In this document: positions 35,461-48,879 of the stretch, one piece after another
Layout: every line of letters starts with the position of its first letter
How positions within the stretch are numbered: position 1 is the stretch's first letter
Source: Echinostoma caproni
Taxonomy: Eukaryota > Platyhelminthes > Trematoda > Plagiorchiida > Echinostomatidae
DNA: 64,000 nucleotides
Direction of reading: 5' to 3'
Assembly: GCA_900618425.1 (NCBI GenBank)
Contig: UZAN01040538.1
Span: 2,811 to 66,810 of the forward strand
Notes under the pieces: generated by a model
The model's database searches: none
Told to the model about the DNA's origin: nothing
The model's input: the letters and a program-made list of their open reading frames with translations, nothing else
Made by a program: the position numbers and the translations under genes

Positions 35461-38400
35461 TTCCCTACCCACCCTTTGCCAGTTACACATTGAAGCAATC
35501 AAAAACCTCGAATCACACACAGACATTGAAGATTTTAATTGTAATGTTACTATAAAACCTTTATTAACCCGAAGTTAAAAATTATTTAGAGGCTGCCTAT
35601 GCAATTAGTTCAAATCTATGTAGTTGTGTATTCTCTGTACATTTTCAGAAGGAGATAGCGTAGCTTATTGACGGATAACGGGGGTTTCCTGAATATACCT
35701 GAAATAAATTGTTTAAGCATCCGAATAATTAAGTACAATGTTGAATGTTCTATTCTCAATTTCACTTAGTGATATCATCCATAGAAATAGACTGATAACA
35801 TTTAAATAGAAAGCGTATGATAGAAGCTCCTTTCCGTAATTTAGTTGAAGCATTTTTAAAACAGAACGTCGGGTATGCGAACAGGGTTCAGTGGAAGATT
35901 ATGCATGCACATGGATTGAAATGTGATACAGATTCTGCAAGAATTGTAGGTATATACACATGTATAGTTTATGTAAGTTTGAGCACGAGCAAAGTACCAT
36001 CAAAACAACAAGAGTGATTTGAAGAATCGCAATGCAAAAAATTGAATGAACTGTTTTTGTTAGTGTCATCATACACAGATTGATTTAGCCGAGATTGGGA
36101 GCTTAACAAATATACCGCAGAGCAATTTCCCCTCTGACGTCTGTTCTGAGACATCCCGTTAGCGTTTCGGGTTACTCGCACTGATTATCCCTTTGATCTC
36201 ACCTTAGAAGGCGAGTTGAAAGCAATAGTGGGGATAACGGCTTATTAACTCTATTCTCGATCAGGTTCTGATAGCCCCGGGCTTTCATTTAGCTTTGACA
36301 AACACGTGTGGTTAGAGCAGGGAGACGTGTACAAGGCACAGGCAACACATGGTGGAGTCACTGGAGGTGGTCTATATAGAGTGAATACGTCTTTAACAGT
36401 ACGAATACCAATAATCGTGTGTCGACATGGATGATGTATATCAGGTGAAGACAATAAAGAAAACAAAGCGGTTTCTGCGTTTCTCAAAGGAAAATTATTT
36501 CAAGCTAGAGAACCATAGGGGCATAACTAAGTACGCTTAACAACAAACGGTTGCGGATGATAGATGGCGAAATGCAACATTCAGATGCCCCCGGTCAATA
36601 AAAAAACTGAACGTTAATTCGATCACTCATTAGATTCCCTCACATGCATGCGTTATTGTATACTCGGCTGGTGGCTATGTTTGACAAACTGTTGTTGGGA
36701 TTTAACTTGTTAGCAAGTGTTGCAGGTCAACTATGTATTACCCAGGAGGACAAGAGTTGAAATCTGACAGGCATCACCTGACTATACCGTTTTTTCTTTC
36801 ATAGCCATTTGGTTAGCCGCTTCCCTCGTTCGAAGAGTCGCATATTTGTGTTCTCATTAAAAGCGAATACAATGAACAATAGAGTTTATGCTGCAGTTCA
36901 CGGAAAGTTCATTATTTCCGTGCGCTACATAAGAAAAGTGGTAGACAAGTAGCACATGAAACACTGATCGTAAAACATCGTTTTGACACAAAACCGAATA
37001 GAGCATTGAATCATTCTAGAGGACAATATTTACAGATTAACTTGACTTCCTTAGAAAGATTGACTGTTCCATTACCGTGATACGACTTGGTGTGTTTGGG
37101 TGAAGACATAAAAGAAAATTGCGCACAAAATCATTTCAGTTCTGATAAGCACCAAATAATCCTCGTCGGTGTCTCAAATGCATATCATGAAGTTCGTTTA
37201 CCCAGCTCATGACTTATCACAAGAGTTTATGATAATATCCCATTCAATCGTTTATTCTTTCCCAGTTGGAAATTGTATCACCAACTCCTGGGTAAGAAAT
37301 TAAAAATGATCCTGAATGTCCTCGGTGATCGATTTATCAGCATATGTGATAGTTACACTCGAGGAGTGTATAGCAGAAACAGTGAGCGAAAATGCTTGCA
37401 CGGAAACCAATCCAACATAATAAAAACAGATATATTGTAATTGGTTATGATCAAAACAAGGTTACTCTAAATTTGATGCGGAAATCCACTTCGCAAGCGG
37501 AATCCGCCTTCGTTTTGGCAATCATATTAGCTTTCAGAAACTGATCATCAACCCACCTGTTGATATAGCGATAGAGTTATATAAAGCAGGCTCAAACTAA
37601 CCTCAACAACAACTAAATAGCGATCAAAAAGACCACTTTTTCATTATTTGCACCACTCAGGCAACTTTGATAGCTCGTTAATATCGTCCGTCGTTGTTAT
37701 CCTATTCACCAAGCAAAAGCGTGATGCACGGATACGGAGATTTGTTCAAAGCTCCCGAACAAAGATGAAATGTCAACAAAGGGTCCAGAACTGCAGTTTT
37801 GCTGCATGAGATACTGTGGACAGCACTCAGCGTCCCCTACACTTCAGTATATCTATGATAATCAATGATTATTTCAAATGATGTTTGTGATGAACCAGAT
37901 AGGCAACAGCTACAATTAGAAAACGGGAAACAGCAACTGTCAGTTTCCGAAACTCATTCAGTGGTTCGTTTTGTAGAACCGATTTTCTTTTCTTTAAATG
38001 TCAGTAAGTAAATTATGATTGCGACAGATACATACATTTTGGATAATCAAGTATTTTTAAGTATAGAAACAATCTGCACAGTGTTTGCACCGTAGCCTGG
38101 GAATTTAAAAGCTACGTTTTCACCTGGGATGTGCACTGTTAAATAACAACGAGAAGAAAATCATTGAATTTTGGGATTTCTAAGTAGTGAAATGAGTTGT
38201 GTTAGGAAGTGGTTCATTGTTGAAAAATTTAGTTCAAAAGCTTTTTTCATTTCTTGTTTGTTTCTAGTTGAGGAATTTGATTTATCTATCATCGGTGACC
38301 CATTTCTAAAGAAAACGTGTGACATTTCTATTATCGATGTTCGCGAGTGCAAGCAGACCTATTGAACTATCTGAGCAACAGTATCCAATATTTCGACGAT

Positions 38401-41400
38401 ACACTCTAAGGATAAGTACCTGCAGGAGAAAGGTGATTCCATTTAATTAAGGGGGTGTATTCAATTCTTTAGGAAGCCCAGAAATAGATGACTGAAAAAG
38501 TGTTTAGCTCCTTTTTTGTTAATGTTAATTCAACGAACCATTGTTTGCGGGACTATAGACCGCTTTCAGGATTCCGAAGCTGTACATTGATGGCTCTTCC
38601 CGTCCAGGTGACATTCACTTTTCTCTACAAATGACATAATCAGGTTTTGTGCTATTTCCACAGCACTTGGGATAAAAAAGGCAGTTAAACAGAATAATTT
38701 GTTAAATCTGTACGGCCAACTGTCCGGTTGTGCAGAATGCAATGTTAATTTGTATAATAGCCTCGGGATTAGATAAAATTCTTGCTGCTCTGAGTTCTAG
38801 TAATAGTAATAATAACATTAATTGAATGGTTCCAACTTTCTTTCAGTTTGGGAAGTAATTACATAGTAATTTTCTGAAAACAAGTTAGTTACATGGGCAA
38901 ACACCTTTAATTTACCCGATGAACATTTGCATTTTGGAGATGCCTACTCAAACTGGCAATTTTATGTTTCAGCCCGAGGGGGGGATATTTATTTTTCTTA
39001 TTATTTCGGTTTCTCGTTCACACTAACTAAACTATTCTGGTTCATTCAGGGGAAAATTTACCCATACACCTGATATCTGCTGGAAAGTATTCACAAAAAA
39101 ACAGTGATTCTATAAGCTGATATGTATGTATAAGAACGCTTACTGCTAAGGCCTCAGCCGCCTTGATTTTTTGAAATTGAAATAATTGNTAATTGTTCGA
39201 ACGTTTGGATAGACGATACGACCAAACTAACCGGTACGGTGACTCAAGGGATAGGTTTGGCAAGACTGATCACGAACTAAAACCGTCTTGATCAAGCAAC
39301 CGAGTGAACAGTACACAAATACGCCCGACTAAGGTATCCAATAGAATTCCCAAGAGAACCCGCCAGAGTAGTGTGATCCCCGAAGAGTAGAGAGAAGACG
39401 AAGACAAGCCTTCAGGCGAGGTTATATATTTGGTCCGAGTCACAAGGTGAAGACTGTGGACAACTCGTCTGTTTAATCACAGGTTCGAGAGGGGTCAGCA
39501 ATAACCTTGGAAATTAGCCTGCACATATACAGTCATGGAGAAATGGACCGATCAGGATCGAATATTGCCGGTGTGGTGGTCTAAGGCTTTGCCGGGGCAA
39601 AAATTCGTAAATTCAAATTTTATAGAAATAATTAGGCAAACAGTTGAACATAGAAAGAAATATTCACTTCCATAGAGAAACATTGTCTTAGTAATCCACT
39701 CGTTAAACCGATGTAATCGCATGATACTACTCTCCACCAGAATGGTGGATCTTTTGGACATGGATATTGGAATTAACTTGTTGGACGTTGTTCTGTGATT
39801 TCACACCCAAAACAGATCTTTGAGTTTTCAGAATGTTCTTTAGCGCATTCTGTTTGCCTGTTTCTGTCTCAGAGACCATTTCAATGTCGTTGAGAAAATG
39901 GCGACATAGAAAAACTTGCTCAATAGCTTTCCGTTTGGATGGGGTTTGTTCGCCAACTGTTTGATTAAGTATGTCGAGTCGGAATACACAATAAGGATGA
40001 CTTCTAACAGGATAGAAGGCATTGTCAAGTATTCTCAGACATTTCGCATACGTGTATGTGATAACTGAAGGGAGAGCAAAGCCATTGGCAATCTATTTGA
40101 TTTTCCTTCATTTGTGCACACATTGAATTGGTGATAGGCGACTGAAAAACCATAAAGTGGTTGTAGTCAAGAGCGAATCTAATTCGAATATGTATGCCGG
40201 TATGTAAAGCGAAAACAGTAGTGCGTCAGCAATGGGTTCGAAAAATAGAAAAACTCACTTCTCATAAAAGATTCCACGTCATTCTATCTGGATGGAATCG
40301 AAAAAGCTGACATCTTTTCCTGATGAAACAATTTACCCAGAGCAAAATGGTTACTCATTGAACGAAATACGCTTGCGGGAAAATCTCGATTGAGTTATAT
40401 GTCATTGCTTGACAGTTTACAACATATGCTTCGTATTATCATATCACATGTTCCGATAACTGGGACATGGAACATCCTGATATTAAACGCGATAAGAACA
40501 GACCATTTCTCGAATCCCCTCAAGATTATTAAATTGACCAGACGTATACTAATAATTGTGTTCGTGATTTGGGTAGAGGGAAGCAGTTTCGCGTCTTTAT
40601 CAGAACATTGCAATAGAAAAATTTCTTTAACTAGGGAATTGGATTACACTACTCATTACTTTTTTCCACTGACGATGTTCCACATTGTTGATTACTGTCC
40701 GAAACGCACATTTACTGAAATTGATCTATGCTATGAACACCGAAATAGTGTTAAGAAGAAACCGCTGAAAACGGCATTGCAACCAACCTGACGCTAAGAA
40801 GCACAATTTGGACGGAGACATACTGAAATTGACATACGATTTCAAACGCGGTTTTCATCTCTCAGGTCTTACTATCACCTACATCAATTTGATATCTACC
40901 AATGATATGTGTTCAGCTGAAATGAATCAACAAACACAATTTTGTAACCAGCGTCTACTGCAGCTTCCGTTTACTTAAACTATTACACAATGATCACAAC
41001 CAAAGTCTGCGGAGATGCTTGCGTTCATTACTTGTCACGGGAGGAATGACTAATGACAATGTATACGTTATTTTGATCTTTGTGAACATCACTAAATAAG
41101 TATATAAGAAATCAGGTTTGTGAAACTCCAAATCGGAATTCCCAAATTAGTTACAAAAAATTATCAAATTTGTGTCAACTGTTTTCATGCGTGTCTCTTA
41201 CCTAATGGCAAAATAACTCAAAGCAGTAAACTGGAATGCACCAAAGTGTTCATTTACAACCCAGATGTTATCATAACATATCCCAGTAGCGGCTTTTCTT
41301 GTTTTTGTTTTTCTTGTGTTATGCAGATCTCGTACGGCTTTTTTGTGGTCTAGTCAATCGTTTCGATGCTCCTGTCTTCTGAAAATAAAATACGCACTTG

Positions 41401-42534
41401 ATGGAGGTAACCATTTCATAGGTCAACTAAATCCTGCTTGCATGTTGGATGTTTGAGATGCTATGCAGAGAGCAGTCGGTTCTGGCTGTGAAACAGATGA
41501 AAGATTTTGCCATGCGAAAATTGCATTTCATGAGTGGCCTTATGAAAATAACCATTGTTAACCGAATGACAATAATGCGTGTACAGTGTGCGTATTCTTT
41601 TTCGTGTGGTTTTGAAATAGGTCACTTTCTTTACCACTTTGGTCTGCGTATACGACCAATTCACTCAAATAAACCCATTTGTGCTGCATGGAAACACAGA
41701 AAACGTCGTTTTCTTTAATATCCTTGGTCATATTCAACTCGATGCTTTTCTACAACGTAAAGGCTATTACAAATTGCTAAAGTGAAGTATGCGTTCTGAG
41801 TAGAAGTATAATAATATTAAAGCGGTCGATGTAATTGTCATTTATGCCAGGAGCCTCTTACTCAACAGGAGAGCAAAACTTTCTTGGTAGTCGCTTGTCA
41901 TGATTCCCGATCATGATGAAGACTTTAGTGCGTATGAGCTCGGGATCAATCATGTTCCTGCAATTTAGTATATTTTCATTAAGGCGTTTTCTGCAGTACC
42001 TTACGTTATTGGTTTCCTCATTAATAAACCCATGGATGATCCTCCGTCCATGTTTTCATTGAACTGTAGTTTATAGGTCTCCAGAATACTGTCTCTGCTA
42101 TTTTATCCAATAATTTTCGGGTGAAAGGCTATTTATTAAGTTGTTTTGCTACCATTATTAATTTTTCATTACCGTCTAGGATAGTTTCCATTAACGGATT
42201 GAGTTAAATCTGTATTGTTTACTAAAGGTTTAGGATGAATTTCGAGATCCCGTTACGATATCTGAGCGGGCTCGTACTACTTTCGTTTATCACTTGTTTT
42301 CTTAGTTGTCTTTCTTCATAATGTCCTCCTTGTCGCGATCAATACCAGTGTGACAGCCGTCAAAAGCCTTCTTTTGAGAAATAACTTATTTGATTTGCAA
42401 ACAATGAAAATTGGAATCAACCTGTTCCAGTTTGAGTGATTCCACTACTACCATGTTTTCACAATAAAATTAACGGGTAAACCTGGTTATCGGTAAGCTG
42501 AATGAGCAGCACAATTGGCATGGTTTCTGCAATT
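35461..42534. other. No recognised gene
   Basis: Seven kilobases with only short open frames (longest 133 codons, 40390-40791). 39185-39600 is purine- and GC-richer than its surroundings and may be a repeat fragment. One N at 39189. Confidence 0.45.
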
Positions 42535-43104
42535 TGTAAATACCTTTCTGGGATGAATTCCCAATGTCAGCTACGCTGGGACCATTGTTGGCAGACATAN
42601 TCGTGAGGAAACTGGAGTATAAAATCTTACAAGACACGGTACAGAAGTTCAGTGTGGAATATCAATACCTGGATGACATATTTTTCACAACAAACCAAAC
42701 AGCCAGCATTGAGTCCGTGCTGGAGACCTTCAACGCAAGCCACAACTCCATCAAATTGACTATCGACAAAGAGAACAATGATCGAATCCCTTTCCTGAAT
42801 GTTTCACTAATCCGAAATCTGGATGAAACTATCTAGAGAAGAGCCTACAGGAGACCTACATGGACGGGACTGCATGTGAATTCCAACAGGTTTGTACCAT
42901 TGAAACAAAAGAGAACTTTGGTGCAATGCCTAGCTATGAGGACACGAAAAATGTGCACCCTCAGTGCCGTGGCCGAAAAATATGAACACATCAAATACTT
43001 CCTGCTCAGGAATGGTTACCTGGATAATGTAATAGATGAACATCTAACGCAAATGCCCGCACTACCGGTTGAGCATACGGTAAACAAGAAACCACTATAT
43101 TTGT
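42535..43104 (+). pseudogene. Penelope-like element reverse transcriptase (palm and thumb)
   Basis: The frame opens 5'-truncated at MSATLGPLLADI (one N in the following codon), then VRKLEYKIL and the catalytic motif EYQYLDDIFF near residues 32-41, with both Asp present. Next come SHNSIKLTIDKENN and DRIPFLNVSLIR, a stop at 42834-42836, and the thumb segment RRPTWTGLHVNSNRFVPLKQ and KRTLVQCLAMRTRKMC, then FLLRNGYLDNVIDEHL. The order and motifs are those of PLE RTs, whose nearest relative is telomerase RT. A 5' truncation plus at least one stop and one frame change make it inactive. Confidence 0.85.
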
Positions 43105-43600
43105 AACTATCATTCAAAGGTGATAACACCTCACAGGGGCTTACACGACCGATCAACCAAGCGTTGCCTAAAACGTTTACAACAGCTGAACTGCGCCTAT
43201 ACTTTGTACGTGTATGCTCTATCAGCTAAGCTTTGAGGCCACACCAATAGCACTGATCTTTTCACATTCGAATTTAGCCATTCAACATACGGAGGTATAT
43301 GGTATCTACCAGTTAGCATGTAAGCTGACTGCCCCGACAGGTTTCCCTTAGAATTCACCGGACTCCACCGAATGAGCTTCTAAGGAAAGACTAATTATCC
43401 AAATTATCTGCCAAACAACAATTTAAAACAACTTCGGTCTAACATTCAATGCACGTCCGAGGCTATCCAAACGTTGGACCCCCCCCTGTGCAACCAAAAG
43501 TAGTTCGTTCAGGCTTTAACCTTACCGTGGCCTTGGAAGAAGAAATCCACTCCACCTCCGGGAAAGCACCAATTGAGATAAGCGTCAAATAAACAGTCTT
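43105..43600 (+). pseudogene. PLE linker and degraded GIY-YIG
   Basis: It continues from the RT: LSFKGDNTSQGLTRPINQAL, parallel to LSFKGDDVIELVSKRLNSAV at 16.9 kb, is the PLE linker. The GIY-YIG core is hard to read through several stops, but its end is clear: QTLDPPLCNQK, a stop, then FVQALTLPWPWKKK, equivalent to LLQPTLCSQKQFVRVLQLPW in the 17.5-kb element. The canonical YIG could not be found, so the endonuclease is certainly dead. Confidence 0.7.
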
Positions 43601-43680
43601 AACATACGTTCTGTATCTGGTTTATTGCGATCAAAACCAGATCGACGAACCCAAAACGCCGTATATGATTGTAAAGGCCC

Positions 43681-43770
43681 GCTGATGAACTTATCAAAAA
43701 ACAGCTTGTTTTGCCTATCGGACTTTGCTTTCAGTGTGGCAGTGAGAATTATTCATATGCTCGAATCTTT
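43681..43770 (+). repeat. PLE 3' tail motif
   Basis: GCTGATGAACTTATCAAAAA followed by ACAGCTTGTTTTGCC and later CAGTGTGGCAGTGAGAAT matches in order the tail at 17205-17300 (minus strand). It lies 3' of the plus-strand PLE, on the same strand, as in the other copies. Confidence 0.6.
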
Positions 43771-45239
43771 TATTCTTAATTTACGTATATCTGTGACGAA
43801 ACGCAATTGATCTCCGTAAGCATAATTGACGATGGTGCATATTTCTGTGGTTTCATTTTTAAACCTACTACTTATATAATCTACTTAAATTTAATTGTAA
43901 TGTAAAATGGTCTATCGGAAACATCCTTTCATTTTGATTCTTTTGAATAAAACAAGAAACACAAAATGGCCATAATTGATTTTGGACATCAATTTCGCAT
44001 GCTCTCAATCAGCTCTTTAAGTACAATATTTAGGTTAAATTTTATCATAGGAATGATAGGGGTGTTATTACCATGGTAATTTCTCTCTCCTTTCTTTCCT
44101 ATTATCTGAACCGTTCTCTTACATCATCGTTGACACCTCATCTTTTTCATTTTCCAATTACGTGACTGTCTTTGATCTACTTTGTTGACAAATTTTTTCT
44201 AACCCCATTAACTTTCTACGTCTGTTCGAATTCATTTCTGGTTGTATCTTTTTAGTATTACGTAAACATGTCCAGCGCTCTTTCCACCGCAGCTAATCGT
44301 TTTCCATTACTTAACTGTTTCTATGCCAATAGTCCCCTCCTCCTCTTCAACCCATACGCAACTGACTTCGATTATGACTGGATAACCCAGTGCCTTCTGC
44401 CTGAACCCATGTAATTATGTAAATGTCCGTATATGGTATTCTTATGGTACAATTCGACCTGTTTTACGTGCGTAGACAGCTGCTTGAGAACAAGCGAAAT
44501 TGGTGGTCACTATCAATTCTGCTCATATTGCGTTACTTGATTTATTCAAATGAAAAATTTTGTGTTCTGATTGACGGTAAATGAAAATAATTCCGTGATG
44601 GAAATGCTGCTAGGCATTGTTGCACGATAATGCGAGCTGCAAATAAGTGCTGTCTTTCTCGTCCCTGTTCACCCTCAACGCAGTTTAATTCGGTTACCCT
44701 GAGCGGCATGATTCAGTTCACCTGATCACTGAGAGGTCAGATTTCATTCAATTACGGTTAAACACATTAACTGATAACCGGCGGAATGGTTCATGTGTTG
44801 AGCGTATGTGTCGAACCGTTGAGTGATGTTGACGGTGCAAAGGACAGGACATTTATGGTACATTCACCCCTAACTCGGATTCTGAACAGAGAACAGCAAA
44901 TCATAATTTGTAGTATGCAGCAGGATTTGGTTTGGCGCAATATACTTCCTAGGAAAAGGGAACGAAAAGGTGTAAACACAATCAACAATAAATCCACCGA
45001 ACATGTAAAAGCTGTTGCTCAAAGTGCAGTGTCATCAGATGTTGAGTGTTCAACTCTACACTCGCGTACAAACCAACAAACAATGAAACAAAACTGTCCT
45101 CGAGTCTGTGATGAACATGTATTTGCAAGATGTACCAATATTTTTTTAACAGATAAACATTTGTGTGTCCTTCGATTGCTAGTGGGCCACACTTAACTGG
45201 CTGACTATCTCTGAATAGGATACCCAAACAAACACATGA
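43771..45239. other. No recognised gene; pyrimidine-rich tract
   Basis: 44080-44420 is unusually T+C rich on the plus strand (for example CCCCTCCTCCTCTTCAACCC), reminiscent of an untranslated region of a transposon, but no coding remnant follows. The 136-codon open frame at 44786-45196 is unrecognised. Confidence 0.4.
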
Positions 45240-45420
45240 GCTGCATGTTACGGCGGTAGCACACAGGCCCTCAATGCGGTGCGTCCGAAGTTCAGCTCCC
45301 TAACAGAACGGTGAATACACACTTCTGATGAGCTCTACCAAGAGCGAAATCTAGTCTAGTGATTCCCATTGTACGATTGACAGGAAAAGCTGATCATTGT
45401 GCATGAAGGTGAAATATGAA
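45240..45420 (+). mobile_element. Hammerhead-ribozyme SINE, second subfamily
   Basis: The head carries a Pol III box A-like TAGCACACAGG (45257-45267) and a box B-like AGTTCAGCTCC (45289-45299, one deviation from GTTCRA). The hammerhead follows about 25 bases later: CTGATGA (45325-45331), stem II GCTC/GAGC (45332-45335 with 45342-45345) around loop TACCAA, GAAA (45346-45349) and GTC (45354-45356). Stem I pairs CACT (45320-45323) with AGTG (45358-45361), with a T·T at the innermost position. It differs from the copies at 1 and 13.4 kb in head, loop and tail, so it is a separate subfamily with the same architecture. The 3' limit is approximate. Confidence 0.75.
45320..45361 (+). ncRNA. Hammerhead ribozyme core in SINE
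   Basis: The conserved CTGATGA and GAAA are intact, stem II is fully paired, and the cleavage triplet is the canonical GTC. Stem III is minimal (A-U, then U·G around loop CTA). Stem I has four pairs after a T·T mismatch next to the core, which may weaken it. Confidence 0.68.
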
Positions 45421-48400
45421 GGCGGGTCAGTTCAAATTATTTAAATCTTCTCTAAATTTATGATCATTACTTAGGTGAGTAATAACAGAAAAGCCACACG
45501 CTTCGTCAGTTGTGCCAGTTTCAAGGACCAGTTTATGATTTTCTCAGACAAAATGATCAAACGGAGTCCGTAGTGATAGCAAGATTGTTTCATCGGTTAT
45601 TTCGCATCTGATTGCTTTAAAATAGAAAGTGATAGTTGTCAACTGTTTTGTTTTGTTTTATTTCAAATGCATCTGTCAAACCCGATTGACTTTTTAATGA
45701 ACTCAGATTGCTGGCAGGATTTCGAGGACAGGTACGCTTTTGAAAAACATAACTTTTTGGGTAAACATTATCGCGGGGTTTTCCCCAAACCCTGGTAGTT
45801 GTCAAACTGCAACATTATTCAACGGTTCATTAGATATTTAATGATATGTCCCCAAATGTCATCAAATTGGAACATTTTTACCCCAGTTGAACGTCTTGAT
45901 TCATTTGCAGTAATAGAAACTACAATGCAAAGTCACTATAATTCAACGGCATTTCCTTTATCGTTTCCTCTCCTTTACTCCCTCTTATTTACGTTTCTTA
46001 TTGCCCTCATCTACTAGCACGCAACTGCCATGGGTTGGTAGGGGTATACGTTTGTCACCAGAGGCTGAAGTTCAGTTTGAGTTGGGCCTACATATGCAGA
46101 TATCAGGTACAACCATATATATATACATATATATATATATGTATATATGCTATTATTGTGAACAACGAAGTTAAAGTGTTTGTTCAATCCCAAACATAGT
46201 TTGACTTTGTATGAGCAATTTGACTCTTGATAACAACAGTTGAATTTATCCGACTGTACACTACCCTCCCCGTCACTCATGCAAATACCATCGCGCACTT
46301 CACAGGCCAATAGTTCACATAGATAAAACAGTGAGAATGTGGATTATCGTGCAGATTCCATAAACTTTCAACGAGATTTACTATTCTCCTGAAGGATTTT
46401 ATGCCTCCAGTCAAGGGAAACATCTATCGCATTTGCAGTGCGATACAAGGTGAATGAAATAAGGGGCTTCAGAACATGTTGATGATGTATCCGCCGGTGT
46501 TTGTGACGCAAAGATTCCTGTGACTAATGTGCAAGAAACAACTGTTGCATGGCACAGTGAAAATCCCAGCGCTGACTCGATTAGTGTCTCAGGCGTTAAA
46601 GGACTGTCTGAGTCATTTGAAAACATATCAAACAGGCAAAGGGAAAGTATTGTTCTGGGTGACTATTCTGTAGGGTCGTTTCAAAATCGTACATTCTTTT
46701 TTCAGCTATGAATTTCACGCTTAAAATACGTACTATATGCGAGGCCGAATGTAGCCTGATAATAATGGTGAGGTGAGCATAGATGCAAATTTGCCAAATT
46801 CGTGCTTTAATAAACCAACATTTCTTGCAGCGGTGAACCACGCCCTGAAGCAGTTTTAAGAACAACAAAGGTTGTCTTAAACAAAGACTCCTTGTTTCTT
46901 TTTACGCGAGATATTTTAGAATTTTGTGGTATTTGAGTAAGTAAGAAAACTGAGTTTTGTGGTGAAGGGATACCACCATGCGTTTTTGTGCATTTTCGAT
47001 TGACACTATACTGAGCCACGCACATGCAGATGTGAAACAATTCAGATAAAGAGGCATATGTTGTGTGACTTTGGTCTTAGCGTGCGAAGCAAAATAAACG
47101 GGATCTGATACTGGGTGAGGGTTGCGTGCCTGGGTGATAAACAACCAGGCTATTTTCTAGCCGGATGGCAAGAGAATCCCACACCCGGGTTTTTGAATTG
47201 CTTGGTGAGTCATCGGACATTGACTGAATTCAACAACCGGTTTCGATCAGGAGACGACGAACTACTTGAAATTCATCTGCCTCGGAGGTTGATTTAGGTG
47301 ACTTTTGTAAAAGTAGATCATAACAGACTGTTCTTGAAACGGTAAGCTTGCTGTCTCTTCCAATCCACTGAAGAATATTCAACCGAAGGAAACGTTGATA
47401 GAATTTACATTCATTAGTCCGTGTATTGATTTAATTGGAAAAATTAATCAGGCCTTATGTTTTGCTCCGGTTCGATTAACTGTGCACGCATGTGACCCAT
47501 TACACAGACGACCTTCGAAAGTACTTTGCCCATCATCAGGCGCGATTTGGTCCAACGACATACTTTGTACTATGCTGTTATTGTTCACATACCGCCTCTA
47601 AGCGTTCCTCGTCCCATTCATTTGTACGTCAACTACGCTTATCGTCCTTGAACTCTCACTGTTCCACACTTGACATTCTCGTGCGTCGTTACATAGGAAC
47701 TACCCTGGATCCGTTCCCCTACCCACGTTTGGTTCTAGTCCATTGTCATCCTATCCACTTGATGTTGACCTTCATATTTGATCAGTCACTTCATTTGCTT
47801 AGCTGACTGCTTTGTTTCATAGGATCCCGTGAAACGTGTGCTTTCACCAATGATCGCGCTTCATTCTCGAGCGCTTAAGATTGGTATTTCTATCCCTTAA
47901 ATTGTCACTTTTCTAAGCCTATTTTGCATTCCTTTTAGTGACCGCTCCGCGGGTGGCTTGTTCTGCGCCTTGACCCGCTTTGTATCTCGTTCTTGTACCG
48001 TGGAGACCGGATTGGCCCACAATTTGAGGTATGGTGCTTGTTTACGTACATATTTGTCTGCTTATAGTACACGTAGATTACCAACTTCTCGTTATCTGGA
48101 ATCGGATTTGGGTTTCGTATCTACGAGTCACTCAATCACTGGACGACAGTCCGGAAGGTTAAAGCAATGTCCGAGAATACTGAATTACAACTGAGCTCAT
48201 AATCTAAAAGCAACGTCTTCCGGAAAACCAATTCTATCTTGGTATTCGCGAAAAAGATTTATAGGAAATATTTAGGAAAAATACATTTGCGCAATATAAG
48301 ACTGAACAAAATGAGAATTATGGATTGAACAAATTTGTCATTAAATTTATGACATCAGATATCATTTATTTTTTACATATATTAAGCAGTAAACGCGTCT

Positions 48401-48879
48401 CAAAGAGGAACGTTATCAAGCCGTAAACAATTTGAAGATTACGTCCGAATTGGAATTGCGCAAAAAGAAATAGTGGTCTGGGTTAATCCAAAGATAACTA
48501 TGAACAACCAAATATGATGAGGCAAGAGAAACTTCAAAAAGGACAACACACTCAGTAACAACAATGTACAGACAAAGGTGAAAGCTTCAGATTCTATTCT
48601 TTCATGGATATACCATTGAGGCTCAATACAAAATTATTAAACCTGTTGGAACCAATGCATCCAAATGAGAGTTATAACGAAGATCCACAAAGACGGTGCG
48701 CCAATCAGACCGGTCATTTGCATGCAGAATTTGCCATTGCGCTGAGTATTTGTTGACATATTGAATCCTCCTTGTAACGTTCAGAACTTTTGAAACTTTC
48801 CTCGTTGATAAGATCATTCGAATTTATCCGCCCGCAAGCATATTCCATTGATTCTATTTTTCCAAACGGCCCGCTCCAT
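45421..48879. other. No recognised gene; AT repeat; pyrimidine-rich segment
   Basis: It holds a TA-rich microsatellite at 46114-46149. 47470-48180 is T+C and GC richer than its surroundings (CTCCGCGGGTGGCTTGTTCT and CGTGGAGACCGGATTGGCCC around 47945-48020) and looks like a repeat, but I cannot name it. Confidence 0.4.
46114..46149. repeat. TA-rich microsatellite
   Basis: Imperfect (TA)n with a TACATAT interruption. Confidence 0.9.

Noticed and set aside
39555..39610. Possible Pol III box A (TGGTCTAAGGC)
   Set aside because: No acceptable box B at the right distance.
44470..44510. GCTTG-AGAA-CAAGC hairpin followed by GAAA, hammerhead stem II-like
   Set aside because: The CTGATGA half of the core is missing and no stem I was found; hairpin alone is not enough.
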